Source: Okapia johnstoni
Lineage: Eukaryota; Chordata; Mammalia; Artiodactyla; Giraffidae
DNA length: 64,000 bases
Assembly (NCBI GenBank): GCA_024291935.2
Contig: CM044312.1
Span: forward strand, 76,775,001 to 76,839,000
Direction: 5' to 3'
Shown here piece by piece: positions 33,291-44,800 of this stretch. The translations under genes were made by a program, and so were the position numbers. The notes under the pieces were generated by a model that ran no database searches, was not told where the DNA came from, and was given only the letters and a program-made list of their open reading frames with translations. Each line of letters opens with the position of its first letter. Positions within the stretch are counted from its first letter, which is position 1.

Positions 33291-34869
33291 AACAAGTAAT
33301 AGATTCTCATTATAAAAAGAAATATACCTTACAGTCTATAGATCTAAGCAGACTAATTTCATTACTCATGAATTTCATGAACTTATGACACAAAACTAGC
33401 ATGAGCATTTCAAAATTCCCCATTATTACTTGTAAGAATTAAGTATACTTAATTATACTGAAAAACAAAGGTGTGTTTATAGTTTCTCTAACTACTCCTA
33501 CTTTCACATCTCCAGAGTCTTATTCCTTCTTTACACAACTATTATAAAGGAATCAAATTTTAAATATTTTATATCTACTATTTATTCTATGAAAAAGGAG
33601 AAATAATACAAAAAAATTAGGTGATTAAGCTGCCAGTGAATATTTAGTCCTGATTAAATATAAGTAGAATCTTTTGCCATGACCCACTAGAGTTTGGAAT
33701 ACTTTTTTATAACTGTGTCTGTACCAAATCATTAATAAATATTAGAGAGACATTTGCTCTCTTTATAAACAGTTATAACTCCCATTTAAAGGAATGGAAA
33801 ATGAATCTGCAAATCCTTCCTCTTTACCAGATCTCAGTGCCAAAGAACTAGATGTGTTCTGGTGATAAAGTTCCATATGGAAGAAAAAGTAAGCCTCATA
33901 TCTGGAAATTGATTAGAAAAAAGTACTATCGCTTTATGTTTTTATAAATATACAAATGTTGACACTGCATTTAAAAAATGCTTTCTTTCTAAGCACCTCA
34001 GGATATATGTTCCTATGAAATAGGGGGTTTACTGTAGCCATTTTTCCCTAATAATTCTAACATCATAATTAGTTTCAAAAGAAGCAAGCTTCCTCAAGAA
34101 AGTGAAATGGTGAAATGTTAATCTTAGACCTCATCTATATTAAAAAAATTTCCTCTGGTAATATTTTATATATCATTAAGTGGTTGCATTACTTATTATA
34201 TTTTTCATCTGAGCTTAGAGGATTATATTGGTCTTGAATGTATGTATAATTATGTATTATATATATAATTACCGCATATTACCTTATGCATATATTACTT
34301 AGAAGGGACTTTATGCATATGGAGCTACTGTGATTCAGAAAGTTTAAGTGATCTGGCCAAAGTGACAGAATCAAGAAAGGACCCAAATTTTTGTGTTTAT
34401 TTGTAGATATAAAAAACTATTAAAAACCAACTCTGAATAGCAGGGCATCTTCTTATGTTTTAATATGCAGTGAAATAAGTTTGAATAATATTTCCTATAG
34501 CAAGCTCCAGAAGTGGCAATGAAGTAGGGAGTCTCATTTGGGTCCTCAATGCTGACCTGCCATATTTCTGTTTCATTAATCAATCCAGATTAAAAATTGA
34601 CAAACAAATTAAAAGTTAAAAAAAAAAAAGCTTTTACAGCTTCACATTCTCCCTCAGTCATTGTCTTGTTTCTTGCGGTACATATCAGTGTGCTTTCTTG
34701 TGCTATGTTCACTGAACAGTCTTATGCATTGTATGACCGCCATTTTCACCTATATTCAAAACAATGTTAAAAGCCCAGTATGTCCCCATATCCAAAATAC
34801 TCTTATTCTATAAGTCAGCATCTCCAAATATGAACATATTGTCCTCAGTCCGAAAACTACCCTTCCTTT
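33291..34869. other. Unique AT-rich DNA, nothing recognised
   Basis: Small AT-rich palindromic tracts lie near 34250-34270, and an A12 run near 34619-34630. A faint 'agtttaagtgatctggccaaagtgac' old-repeat phrase lies near 34338-34370 (shown here only as a loose match). No exon or RNA gene seen. Confidence 0.35.
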
Positions 34870-35730
34870 TATTTGATTATTCTGTGATTCTCTCCATCTA
34901 TCCAATTGTTAAGCCAAGCTCTTCATCCTTTATGAATCAGTAAATACACGTATATCTCCTACTAGTCTCTTCACTCAGCTCCACCACCAATGCCAGTAAC
35001 CTATTTCATGTATTCTCACACCAAGATTATTTCTAAATTCCTTAGCTCTTAATTTTTTTCCTTCACAGTATTTTGTACACAACAGTAGGAATTATCTTTC
35101 ACAAACTCAAATTTAATTATACCATTCTTCTTCATTGGATACTCCATTGGCTTCCCATTATTCAAAACATAAAATCCAAATTATTTAATAATAGGTGATA
35201 CCCAACACTGGATGATCTGGCTCCCATGATCTCTCCAGCTCCATCTTCTTCACTATCTTGCAAACCAACCTCCTACTTTAAGTTTTATACATATTATATA
35301 ACTATCCTAATCCAGAGACTAGGCTTTGGTTCACCTTTGCACATTGTTTCTTATCCTAGAATGTTTTTTTCCATTGTCACTGCCCTCTTTTCTCCCAGTC
35401 ATTCCTCATATGACTAACTCCTACTCATTTTAACCATTCTCTTTCTGGTTTCAGCTTACATATTCCTTTTTCTGGAAAGCTTCTCTAATCAATCCCCAAA
35501 TCCGCAAGTCTAAATTTAAAAGTCCTCTCATGTGTCCCCACAGCACCCTCTAACTTGGATTCCCAAAATTGTATCTCAACATAGAATATATAATAATTTC
35601 CTAACTACTTGTCTTTATTCCTCACTAGAGCATAAGCTCCAAGAAAGTAGACATTTTCTGTTCCTTGCACTGTTGTATCTCCAGTGTGCTGCAAAGAGCC
35701 AAGGGCAAAGAAGCCATCAATAAATGTTCG
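34870..35730 (+). repeat. L2 LINE, long 3' fragment
   Basis: An unusually long and readable L2 tail. It has the late coding region (TCCATTGGCTTCCCATTATT, ATAAAATCCAAATTATTTAA, ACTGGATGATCTGGCTCCC, TCTCCAGCTCCATCTTC), TTTGCACATTGTTTCTTATC, TTCTGGAAAGCTTCTCTAAT, and then the UTR (ACTAGAGCATAAGCTCCAAG, TTGCACTGTTGTATCTCCAG) ending CAATAAATGTTCG. It is an old inactive element. The 63-residue frames inside it are not genes. Confidence 0.8.
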
Positions 35731-36879
35731 TTTTATCAGTACATGAAACTGACAAAGCATATAACTATGCTTCACTAATTATAAAATCAGTTCCTATCTA
35801 CCATAATCTTGGTAGACAAAAGACTGAATAATTTATTCTCTTTAAACATTATTTTATGTCTATAAATTAAAAATTCATCATTATGGAAGAAGAAATGGAT
35901 TACAATAAAAAAAGTATGCTGACATCCCCTTTATTTATCAAAAATATGATCTAAAAAGTGAGGTCACTTGAGAATCTAAGCATAAATTCAGTTACCAATC
36001 AGGAAGTAAAAACACAATTTGTAAATAATTCTGCAGTGCTTGTAAACATCTTTCATTGCTGATTCTTTAAGAAATTTTATAGTTTAAATATGGCAAGTTT
36101 TTGGAAAATATTTGGATTCTCTGCTCTAACTTATTAGACCATGCATCTGTACTTAATAACTTCATCAGCTTGATTCTGAAAAGAGGGATTTGGGGCTACT
36201 GCAACAGTTGATATATTATCAAATAATGAGTTTATAATTTGTTTTACATATCATTTAATATGTTCTCAATTAACTCAATCCAAAATAAATAGTAAGCATG
36301 CAAATTTTAAAGATGTAAAATTTTTGTTACTAAAAATAAGACCCAATGTCAGGAAGAGATTTTGCCATGAGGCATTACATCATTTATTATATGTTATTTA
36401 TATTGTAGTGAGTAGTGTAAAAGAAAATGAACTTCATTCCACAGTTACCAGTAGAATCAAAGAGATCTTCAATGCAGCAATGAAGATGAGCTTACAAAGA
36501 ATGAAATATTGAAGATTCAAAGGAAGAACAAATAATGTGAAGATATTATTTTACCAAAACAGATTATCAGAATTCATACATTAACATGTTCTTAGTTAAT
36601 AGCAGTGATTATTGAAATTTTCATTCACAGAATGATACTATTATCATAATCTGAAATATTAATCTTTGTAATGCCAATTATATCATTTGTAAGACCTAAA
36701 ATGATCAGAATTACATTCTAATAGAATCTGTGGCAAGGTCAGTCCAAGTCCTTTCTCTGTAGTTTAAATCAATTTAGATTGTTATGGTCAATTTTGCTAC
36801 ACAAATTCAAAATGTGTTTAAAATTATAAGAAGGAAATGAAGTATTAGTTGAGGAGTAAAAATAACAGTATATTCTTAC
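35731..36879. other. Unique DNA, nothing recognised
   Basis: No supported feature; short frame at 36324-36512 has no domain. Confidence 0.4.
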
Positions 36880-37045
36880 ATTTTATTCACTCATTCCACA
36901 GGTGCTCATTTAGCACCTACAAATCAAAGTATGTTTCTCAGAGTAGAAAAGACTAAGACAAATAAGAAAGAGTGCTTGACTTTAAGAAACTCAAAGCCTA
37001 TTTAGAGGGGGAAGACATCAGGTAGGTAAGAAGACAAATTGATGT
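36880..37045 (-). repeat. L2 LINE 3' end fragment
   Basis: ATTCACTCATTCCACAGGTG, GCTCATTTAGCACCTAC, AAGACTAAGACAAATAAG and GAGTGCTTGACTTTAAGAAA, then GAGGGGGAAGACATCAGG, give the reverse complement of the L2 terminus in order. Confidence 0.6.
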
Positions 37046-38316
37046 ATATGTGCCTTCATTTTTTGTTTGTATAACTAATATATCTAAAATGTGAACAGGT
37101 TTGTGCAAAATTCCTCAAAAATTGACATTTTTAACTGATTTTTCTTCTAAAGGGAAATAATTTCACACAATCCTATATGATTTAGTTCAATAAAAGCTAT
37201 TAACATATTTTTTTAATTCAGTCACCTCAATTTTAAATGTGGTGCAATTAGAAAGCCAGAGCAGGATTATTGATTCTATAATAGCTCCTCTCAAATTTCC
37301 TCCTATAATATTTTGTCATCATTAAAGCTAGATGAAAAACAGTTTAGGAAATAAACCCTGTTCAAACTGGTTGTCTAGGCTTAAAAATTAATTTGATCTG
37401 GTGTTTGAGGTTGGAAAACTTTAAGGGGATTCATTTGGTCTAGCTAAGAAAGCTTTCCCTTCATGTGATTCTCTTACATGTGGATAGGCAGAGAATCATT
37501 ATTCTTAACTGTCTTCATGTCAAACTCTCAATGTAAGTGGAAATGGTGATAGAATAGGCAGAACTATTTATCCAAACTCAAAAATATGGGTTATTGATTT
37601 GAGAGAGCGACGAATAGTTGTTACTGTATGAAAAGTTTCAACCTGAATAAAGTAAAAATTATAAGAGCCTGTGTCTGTAACACTTGAACTTAAATAAGTA
37701 TTACTTAATTATTCTGTGATACCTTTAATTATTTCCCTAAGGTAGAGATACACAATTTTGTTTCCTCTATTTTACAGGTGGAGGAACAGACCCAGAGTTT
37801 AAGTAATTTGATCAAAGTCATAATGAGTGTTTGTATTAAACTTACTAATTCAGGTGCAGAATTTTCCTAGAAAATTTGCATGTCTCAATTCAACCTTCAC
37901 ATTCAATTAATGAATGACCTTAGAGACTGAAATTACCTCTTCTTTTCATTAACTGTGTTAAATATTCAGTGAGACTCTTCAATTTAACTCATGGCATTCA
38001 GCAGTAGGAACTTCTCCCTTAACTTTCTCAAGCCTCTCTCTTCTCTTTATAATGTCACATTACTAGAATAACCAAACACTTCTCTTCATCAGTTTTGAAA
38101 TGATATCTGTTAAATTCTCTTACTGATTTTTCACCTTTTTCTCTCTTCATTGCAATTTTTAAATTTCCAAAGACTCACTTTTGTTCTCTGGATAATCCAC
38201 TACCATACCATTCTGTTCTTGCTTCATGTCTTTCTGAGGGTATTCCTTCTCTGCAACCTTTTTTTGTTCTCTACAGTTTACTTGTTTCCCTTTTAGTTTA
38301 TTATAATTTAACTCCT
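37046..38316. other. Unique DNA with one weak old-repeat phrase
   Basis: Around 37765-37830 TCTATTTTACAGGTGGAGGA and CAGAGTTTAAGTAATTTGA suggest a MIR/L2-class remnant. Nothing else was recognised. Confidence 0.4.
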
Positions 38317-38325
38317 ATTTTCACC

Positions 38326-39534
38326 TTCATTTCAGTTCAGTCTCTCAGTTGTGTTGACTCTTTGGCCCCATGGACTGCAGTATGCCAGGCTTCCCTGTCC
38401 ATCACCAACACCCAGAGCTTGCTCAAACTCATGTCCATCAAGTCAGTGATGCCATGCAATCATCTCATCCTCTATCATCCCTTCTCCTTCCTTCAATCAT
38501 TCCCAGCATCAAGGTCTTTTCCAGTGAGTTAGTTCTTTGCATCAGGTGGCCAAAGTATTGGAGCTTCAACTTCAGCATCAGTCCTTCTAATGAATATTCA
38601 AGACTGATTTCCTTGGGGATTGACTAGTTTGATCTTGCAGTCCAAGGGACTCTCAAGAGTCTTCTCCAACACCACAGTTCAAAAGCATCAATTCTTTGGT
38701 GCTCAGCCTTCTTTGTGGTCCAACTCTCACATCCATACATGACTACTGGAAAAGACCATAGCTTTGACTATATGGACCTTTGTCGGTAAAGTAATGTCTC
38801 TGCTTTTTAATGTGCTGTCTAGATTGGTCATAGCTTTTCTTACAAGGAGCAAGCATCTTTTAGTTTCATGGCTGCATTTACCATCTGCAGTGATTTTGGA
38901 GCCCCCCAAAATAAAGTCTGTCACTGTTTCCATTGTTTCCCCATCTATTTGCCATGAAGTGATTGGACCGGATGCCGTGATCTTAGCTTTCTGAATGTTG
39001 AGTTCTAAGCCAGCTTTTTCACTCTCCTTTTTCACTTTCATGAAGAGATTCTTTAGTTCCTCTTCAATTTCTGCCATTAGGATGGTGTCATTTGCATATC
39101 TGAGGTTATCGATATTTCTCCCAGAAATCTTGATTTCAGCTTCTGGTTCATCCAGTCTGGCATTTTGCATGATGTACTCTGCATATAAGTTAAATAAGCA
39201 GGATGACAATATACAGCCTTGACATACTCCTTTTCTAATTTGGAACCAATCCATTGTTCCATGTCCGGTTCTAACTGTTGCTTCTTGACTTCCATACAGA
39301 TTTTCCAGGAGACAGGTAAGGTGGTACGGTATTCCCATCTCTTTAAGAACTTTCCACATTTTGTTGTGATCCACACAGTCAAAGCCTTTAGTACAGTCAA
39401 TGAAGCAAAAGTACGTGTTTTCTGGAATTCTCTTGCTTTTTCTATGATCCAACGAATGTTGGCAATTTGATCTCTGGTTCCTCTGCCTTTTCTAAATCCA
39501 GCTTGAGCATCTGTAAGTTCTCGGTTGACTTTAG
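38326..39534 (-). mobile_element. Bov-B LINE, 5'-truncated, with possible 9-bp target-site duplication
   Basis: The minus-strand Bov-B copy has its 3' end at the left (TTCAGTTCAG near 38331) and reaches into the RT fingers/palm at the right, where the match ends around 39523. ATTTTCACC occurs at 38317-38325 and 39535-39543, consistent with a target-site duplication around a normal 5'-truncated insertion. It contains the longest intact RT frame of the window. Confidence 0.92.
38727..39452 (-). pseudogene. Bov-B reverse transcriptase, 241-residue frame with YAND in place of YADD
   Basis: This frame covers RT fingers-palm to thumb of Bov-B. Residues 15-29 (YFCFIDCTKGFDCVD) are motif A with its catalytic Asp. 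Residues 75-93 (GVCQGCILSSCLFNLYAEY) are motif B. Residues 118-127 hold motif C, where the expected Y-A-D-D reads Y-A-N-D at 119-122, so one metal-binding Asp is lost. Residues 186-225 (GSKITADGKCSHETKRCLL onward) are the C-terminal region shared with the other copies. There is no upstream endonuclease because the element is 5'-truncated, and the methionine is merely internal. It is therefore inactive for two independent reasons. The long open length reflects youth, not selection. Confidence 0.9.
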
Positions 39535-39543
39535 ATTTTCACC

Positions 39544-40119
39544 ATAGCTGCATCTATAAAATTTCCTGTGACCCATCATTGTCTTTAGTGAGGCAGCACA
39601 AATTAAGTTGACCAAATTTTATTTGCCTTAATAGAGCTTGTTGACCAGACAGTTGTTAAACTGACCAAGGTAGCAGATGAGGTTTGAATATCCATCTAAA
39701 TCCTCATTATATAAATTTTCAACCAATCTGCCCTTCTGAGGCATCCATCTTCAAAAACTTGTTTTCAATTCCTAAGCCATGCAGAGTTTTGAAGCAAAAT
39801 CAGAGAGCTTTTGATTACTAATCTCTCCCTCTGTTAACTGAAGGAGGATTTGATAGTCTCATCAAAACACTACAGTTAATAAGTAAGAGAGATAAGCCTG
39901 AAATCAAGGCTTCTAAAACCTAGCAGGTACTTTACCCACCCCTATTTTAAGACAGCCAGCTTCTTCAGTAGGATTTACCTAACAAATAGACCAATTCTAA
40001 ACCACACAACATGAGATTCGGGTTATCATGAGTTATTCTCTGTCAACTAAGTGCTTTTTCTCTGGAGTGCCACCTTTCAGAAAAATGTAAAACCTGTATC
40101 ATTACCAATATTACTTACT
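39544..40119. other. Unique DNA, nothing recognised
   Basis: No supported feature. Confidence 0.4.
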
Positions 40120-40230
40120 AAACATTCAGTTACTGACTATGACAAGTGGAAAGCATGTGAGACATACAGATACAAAGCAAATTAAGTACCTGCCTTAATT
40201 TGGTTTCTGCCTTCCAGAAACTAAGCTTAA
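40120..40230 (-). repeat. Possible L2 3' end fragment
   Basis: AACATTCAGTTACTGACTAT, GACATACAGATACAAAGC and CTGCCTTAATTTGGTTTCTG loosely follow the reverse L2 terminus. Weak. Confidence 0.35.
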
Positions 40231-40320
40231 AATATACCTACCCCTATCATGTACATACTTTCTAAAGTCCCAGAAAAGTAAAGTAAAAATCTATGTTTAA
40301 AAAACTATAGACGTTGTTTG

Positions 40321-40599
40321 CGGAGAAGGCAATGGCACCCCACTCCAGTACTCTTGCCTGGGAAACCCCATGGACGGAGGAGCCTGGTAGGCTGCAGCCC
40401 ATGGAGTCACGATGAGTCAGACACGACCGAGCGACTTCACTTTCACTTTTCACTTTCATGCACTGGAGAAGGAAATGGCAACCCACTCCAATATGCTTGC
40501 CTGGAGAATCCCAGAGACGAAGGAGCCTGGTGGGCTGCCGTCTATGGGGTCGCACAGAGTCGGACACGACTGAAGCGACTTAGCAGCAGCAGCAGCAGC
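40321..40599 (+). mobile_element. Bov-A2 SINE (dimer) with 12-bp target-site duplication
   Basis: Two Bov-A units in tandem (GAGAAGGCAATGGCACCCCA and GGAGAAGGAAATGGCAACCC) are joined by a TTCACTTTCACTTTTCAC linker and followed by an (AGC)n tail. AGACGTTGTTTG occurs at 40309-40320 and 40600-40611. The sequence is well preserved, so the insertion is comparatively recent. Confidence 0.96.
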
Positions 40600-40670
40600 A
40601 GACGTTGTTTGTAGTGGGTACTGAGTAGTTGGAGGAAAGCCAGCATTTAAATCCTAATAGTAATTGTTTG

Positions 40671-40877
40671 GTTTCCCAGGTGGCTCAGATGGTAAAGCAT
40701 CTGTCTAAAATGCAGAAGACCCAGTTTGATCCCTGGGTTAGGAAGATTCCCTGGAGAAGGAAATGGCAACCCACTCCAGTATTCTTGCCTGGAGAATCTC
40801 ATGCGCAGAGAGCATGGTGGGCTACAGTCCATGGTGTCACAAAGAGTTGGACACGACTGAGTGACTAACACTTTCAA
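40671..40877 (+). mobile_element. Bov-tA SINE with near-perfect target-site duplication
   Basis: The head TTTCCCAGGTGGCTCAGATG shows an A-box-like block (TGGCTCAGATGG) and a B-box-like block (GTTTGATCCCTGGG). The Bov-A body ends GACACGACTGAGTGACTAAC. Flanks TAATTGTTTG (40661-40670) and TAACTGTTTG (40878-40887) differ at one base. The element lies only 60 bases from the preceding Bov-A2 and in the same orientation. Confidence 0.95.
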
Positions 40878-40959
40878 TAACTGTTTGAGTCAGCATCATC
40901 TAACATGTTGCAGCTTTGGAATCTAACATATCATAATCAAAATTGAAATTATGCCACTC

Positions 40960-41085
40960 TTTTTTGAAACTGTAAAATGAAGTTGATAAGGACACCCATA
41001 GTTGTGAGAATTATGAAAACAAATGTGCTGTGCCTAATGTTTTCTGGTATATAGCAGGTGTTTTGTTAATGCAAGGTGGTATTAT
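40960..41085 (+). repeat. MIR SINE fragment
   Basis: TTGTGAGAATTATGAAAAC, GTGCTGTGCCTAATGTTTTC and GGTATATAGCAGGTGTTTTG follow the MIR 3' half. Diverged. Confidence 0.5.
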
Positions 41086-41200
41086 TTAATTCATTCAACA
41101 AACAGCTCTTCTGCAACTATTATTTATCAGGCTCTGTGTTATATGCTAGGGGAAAGCAAGCTAGGATCTATGTCTAATCGGATTTCTAGCAAAAGATTCA
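41086..41200 (-). repeat. L2 LINE 3' end fragment
   Basis: AATTCATTCAACAAACAGC, ACTATTATTTATCAGGCTC and TGTGTTATATGCTAGGGGA follow the reverse L2 terminus. Confidence 0.6.
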
Positions 41201-41559
41201 GTATCACTGATCATTAATTTATCATTTTATTTTGTGCTCTTTTCTGGGAATATGGTGCTTGATAAGAGAAATAGATTTTTTCCCCTACTGGAGAGGTATT
41301 AAACATGAAATTATAGAACTATGATAGGAAATTCAAATATAAACCCAGTGTTTAAAAGTGGGGATTTTGTATTAGAATCTAGGAAATAATTCATTGGGAA
41401 ATGACATTTGTACTGGGTAATGTGGAAAACATAAATAAGAATTAGGTAAGTGAAGGCAATGGCAACACAGTTCTAGAACAATACAGACAACTCAAATAAA
41501 AGTTGTACTGAGAGAAGATCCATTGTGCTCCAAAGAAAGCACTGGCATTTCTGGAGTCA

Positions 41560-41830
41560 CTGGATTATAGAGGGGGTGTGGCTTGAGACAAGAGATGTAG
41601 CAAAAGCCAGATCAGGAAGAAAAATGTACACCAAGTTAAGCACTTTGGATTGTGTTCTAAAAATAATGCATAGTCCTTGAAAGATGTTCCAAGAGGACTG
41701 ACATGGTTTGATTTGCACTTTAAGATTATTCTGTCCACTGAGGGGGAAAAAATAGAAGAAACAAAACAAAGATGCAGGGAGACATGTAGAGAGGTAATTT
41801 CAATGTCTCAGGCAAAGTAGGTATCCTGGA
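41560..41830 (+). repeat. Ancient repeat, unnamed family, copy 2
   Basis: CACTTTGGATTGTGTTCTAA, CATGGTTTGATTTGCACTTT, TTCTGTCCACTGAGGGGG and GATGCAGGGAGACATGTAGA follow an old mammalian repeat that I know by pattern but cannot name. A partial counterpart lies at 1910-2145. Confidence 0.4.
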
Positions 41831-44800
41831 TGGGTAATGGCAATTATAAATTCTATGAGTTTGCAAACAAACTGTATGTAGGCACAAAGGAAAGTTATTT
41901 TACAGTGACTTAAAAGAGTGAAGACTTCTGACTCAATTTGGGTTTGAAAGGACTACTTCTAACAGTGGGTTCTATCTAGGTTCTACTTCATATCATGTGG
42001 TACAGATTAGTTTGGATGTCATATTCCTTTTCCTTTTAAGACCACACCCTCAATATTCTTTGGGGAAATTGTCTCACTCTAATTTTGTGAAATCATTGGA
42101 TTTCAGGCAACATGCTGTGCCCTTGCTGACCAAGGGTTAGGAGAACTGGACTATCTCCTTGGATTCTGACTCATTTTAGAATACTCAACAAAAGGAGGAG
42201 AAAGTTTAGCTACTGATTTTCCTCAGTGGTAACTGCCTGATAAAATTACAAGTTAGCTTCCTCTACTTGTAGCCTTAGATTTCTCTGGTTCCAGCTCTTT
42301 CTAAATTTGATTCCTCATTATTACTTTAAGTTTCAGAGCTATTTTGTGCATTTCCTTTAAGTTCTCGTTTTGCTAAAGCCAGCCTGAAACTCTCTCTGTT
42401 GACTGCAGTCGAAGTGACTCAGCAGATGTGCACTGCGTGATGAATACCTTGTAGACTAAACTCAAGGACTTGCAGATAGAAATGTTGAAGATCTTGCTGT
42501 AGTGCAAGTGACTCTTAACTTTCCGCAGGTGTAAATGGCCATGATCTTCTTCCTATAAAAATTCATTTATGCACAAACACATGATACTTTGCATAAAAGT
42601 TCAGGGAGTTCATGAACCTCCTGAATCCCTTCCCCGGAACCCCTAGGTGTCAATGGAGTCCAAATTAAGAACACCTGTCCAAATATACAATTTTTCTCCT
42701 CAAAGTAGTAAAAGACTAAGATATGTTTCACATTTATTTAATTTTGAACTCGCTTTCACAAAGTAGGTGATGTAGAATGTGAATGAAACCATAAAACAGC
42801 AATTGACCTAAAGCACAAGAGTTTTAGGAGCAATTTTCATTTCAAAGGAGAATTTTAAAAAGAATTATTAGTAACATCTTTCTCCTTCTCCATGAAAAAT
42901 ATCTGAAGTACTTGGATTTATTTTACATGATGTGCATATAAACTTCACCTGAAAGAGAAATTATTCACACTGACTAGTATTATACCAAGGTCTTAACAGC
43001 AAAATGTTGACTACACTTAGAAACTACATGAAAAACATTGAGTGTGTGTAGAAATCTCTGTAAACATTATCTTACAAATTGAGAATTTTAAGTATAACTA
43101 TAACTGTATTTTTAGCACCTCTGTATCAAAGAAGAGAAAATTTCAATTCTAATTTTCCTGTGCAGTTTAGGAGTTTTGCTAATCTCAAAATTGACACTTA
43201 GAAATCTATTAGTCATCAATAGAGAAATTTCTGACATCATAGTGTAGTAACACTATTATCATTGCTATAATCTTTGAGACATCACATATTGCATTAAAGT
43301 ATTTAAAAGATGGGCATTTATGAATTCAATATATGACATTAATTTGGAGACTTGGAGGAAAACGGAGGGAGACTTTTCAGTTTTACGAAAAACTGGAGAA
43401 AACATTGCAGCAAAATATAAGTGGAAATTATTCTGTTCTTGATTTAATTTAGAGAAAGCTTTTTCAACCTATCTGTCTGTCATAGACAAATCCAAAATGA
43501 TAATCAACTGTGATTCCACCTGCAGAATTTCAGTGACAATTCACTGTCATATTCACAAAATTGCTATGAACAAGATGAAAGAAAAATCCAAGTATCTCAA
43601 AACTATACTTGTTGTTAAATATAAAATACATTTGATATTTATATAAATGTATAGATATACAAATAAAATCTATTTAATTACATGTTCATATTTACAGAAT
43701 TAAATACATTAGATTTAAGCATTTCTATCACAAAGAGAGGCGTTACCATATGTTTAAAATGCATCCCATTTTTTGAAGATCATGAAAGTTGTCAGTGTTG
43801 TAATTCTATCACATACTTAAAATAAATATGTGAAATGCATTTCATTAGACATGCAACATATGCAGCCAATGGAAAATAAAGATTGTTTCCGTATGGGACT
43901 TCATATTCTGACTGCCTTCAAACAGATAACTCAAATGAAATAGATTAGGATCATTTTACAGCCTGGATGGTAGCATTTGGATTTGAAACAGAAAAAAAAA
44001 ATGCTTATTGAAACGACTACATTACTGCCACTGTAATTTGCACAAGAGATCTGAATGCTTTGATGCTTAAGATTTTATACCTACTGTTTGAAAAACTGAA
44101 AATCCGGTTAATTACCTCCCTGCATAATTGATAAGCATTTGGTCTTTCCACAAAAAATATATATATATACTTATCAGGGTGATGATTTACAGGTTATCAG
44201 AAAACATCTAAGATTCATTTTCTTTTTATAATTAAACTGTTATTCCAGAAATTTTAGAGCTTGCAAATTAGCCCCTCCAGAGTCTTGGAAAAGCTTGTAA
44301 AGTTTTTTTAATTTTTCTCTCTTCACCTTTTTGAATTGAGAATGAGAAGCAAGTGTGAAAGTGCTTTAATATTTCAAATGTGAAAATCAGGACTTTGATC
44401 AAAAAGAAAATCTAATCAAGATACACAGAACTGAAACATGGTTAAAGGTATAATATTTTATTTGAAGCAGGTCTCAGACTAAAAGTAAAGTCTTACATAC
44501 AATCTAAGAACATGAAAAACTATGAAAAGTAAGATATTTAATCTCTAGGCAATAGGCAGTCATTCTTAAATTTAATAGGTCTTCTCTAAGAATTTTTTAT
44601 TCTGTTATTCTAAGGAAAAAGTCCTATCGTTTTTGCAATAGATATATTCCATATTTCATGAATATGTTTCCATTGTGCTGTCTTTAATCATGGGCCTGGT
44701 CTCGGCTCTAGTCTGGGATTTCAGGAAATTGCACAAGTAATTGTCATCACAGACACAGCTTAATTTCTAGTGTAGTGATGACACAACAATTTGCCCAAGG

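Noticed and set aside
40671..40740. tRNA-like sequence with A-box and B-box resemblance
   Set aside because: This is the tRNA-Glu-derived head of a Bov-tA SINE, not a tRNA gene: no intact cloverleaf or acceptor stem, and the Bov-A body follows directly.
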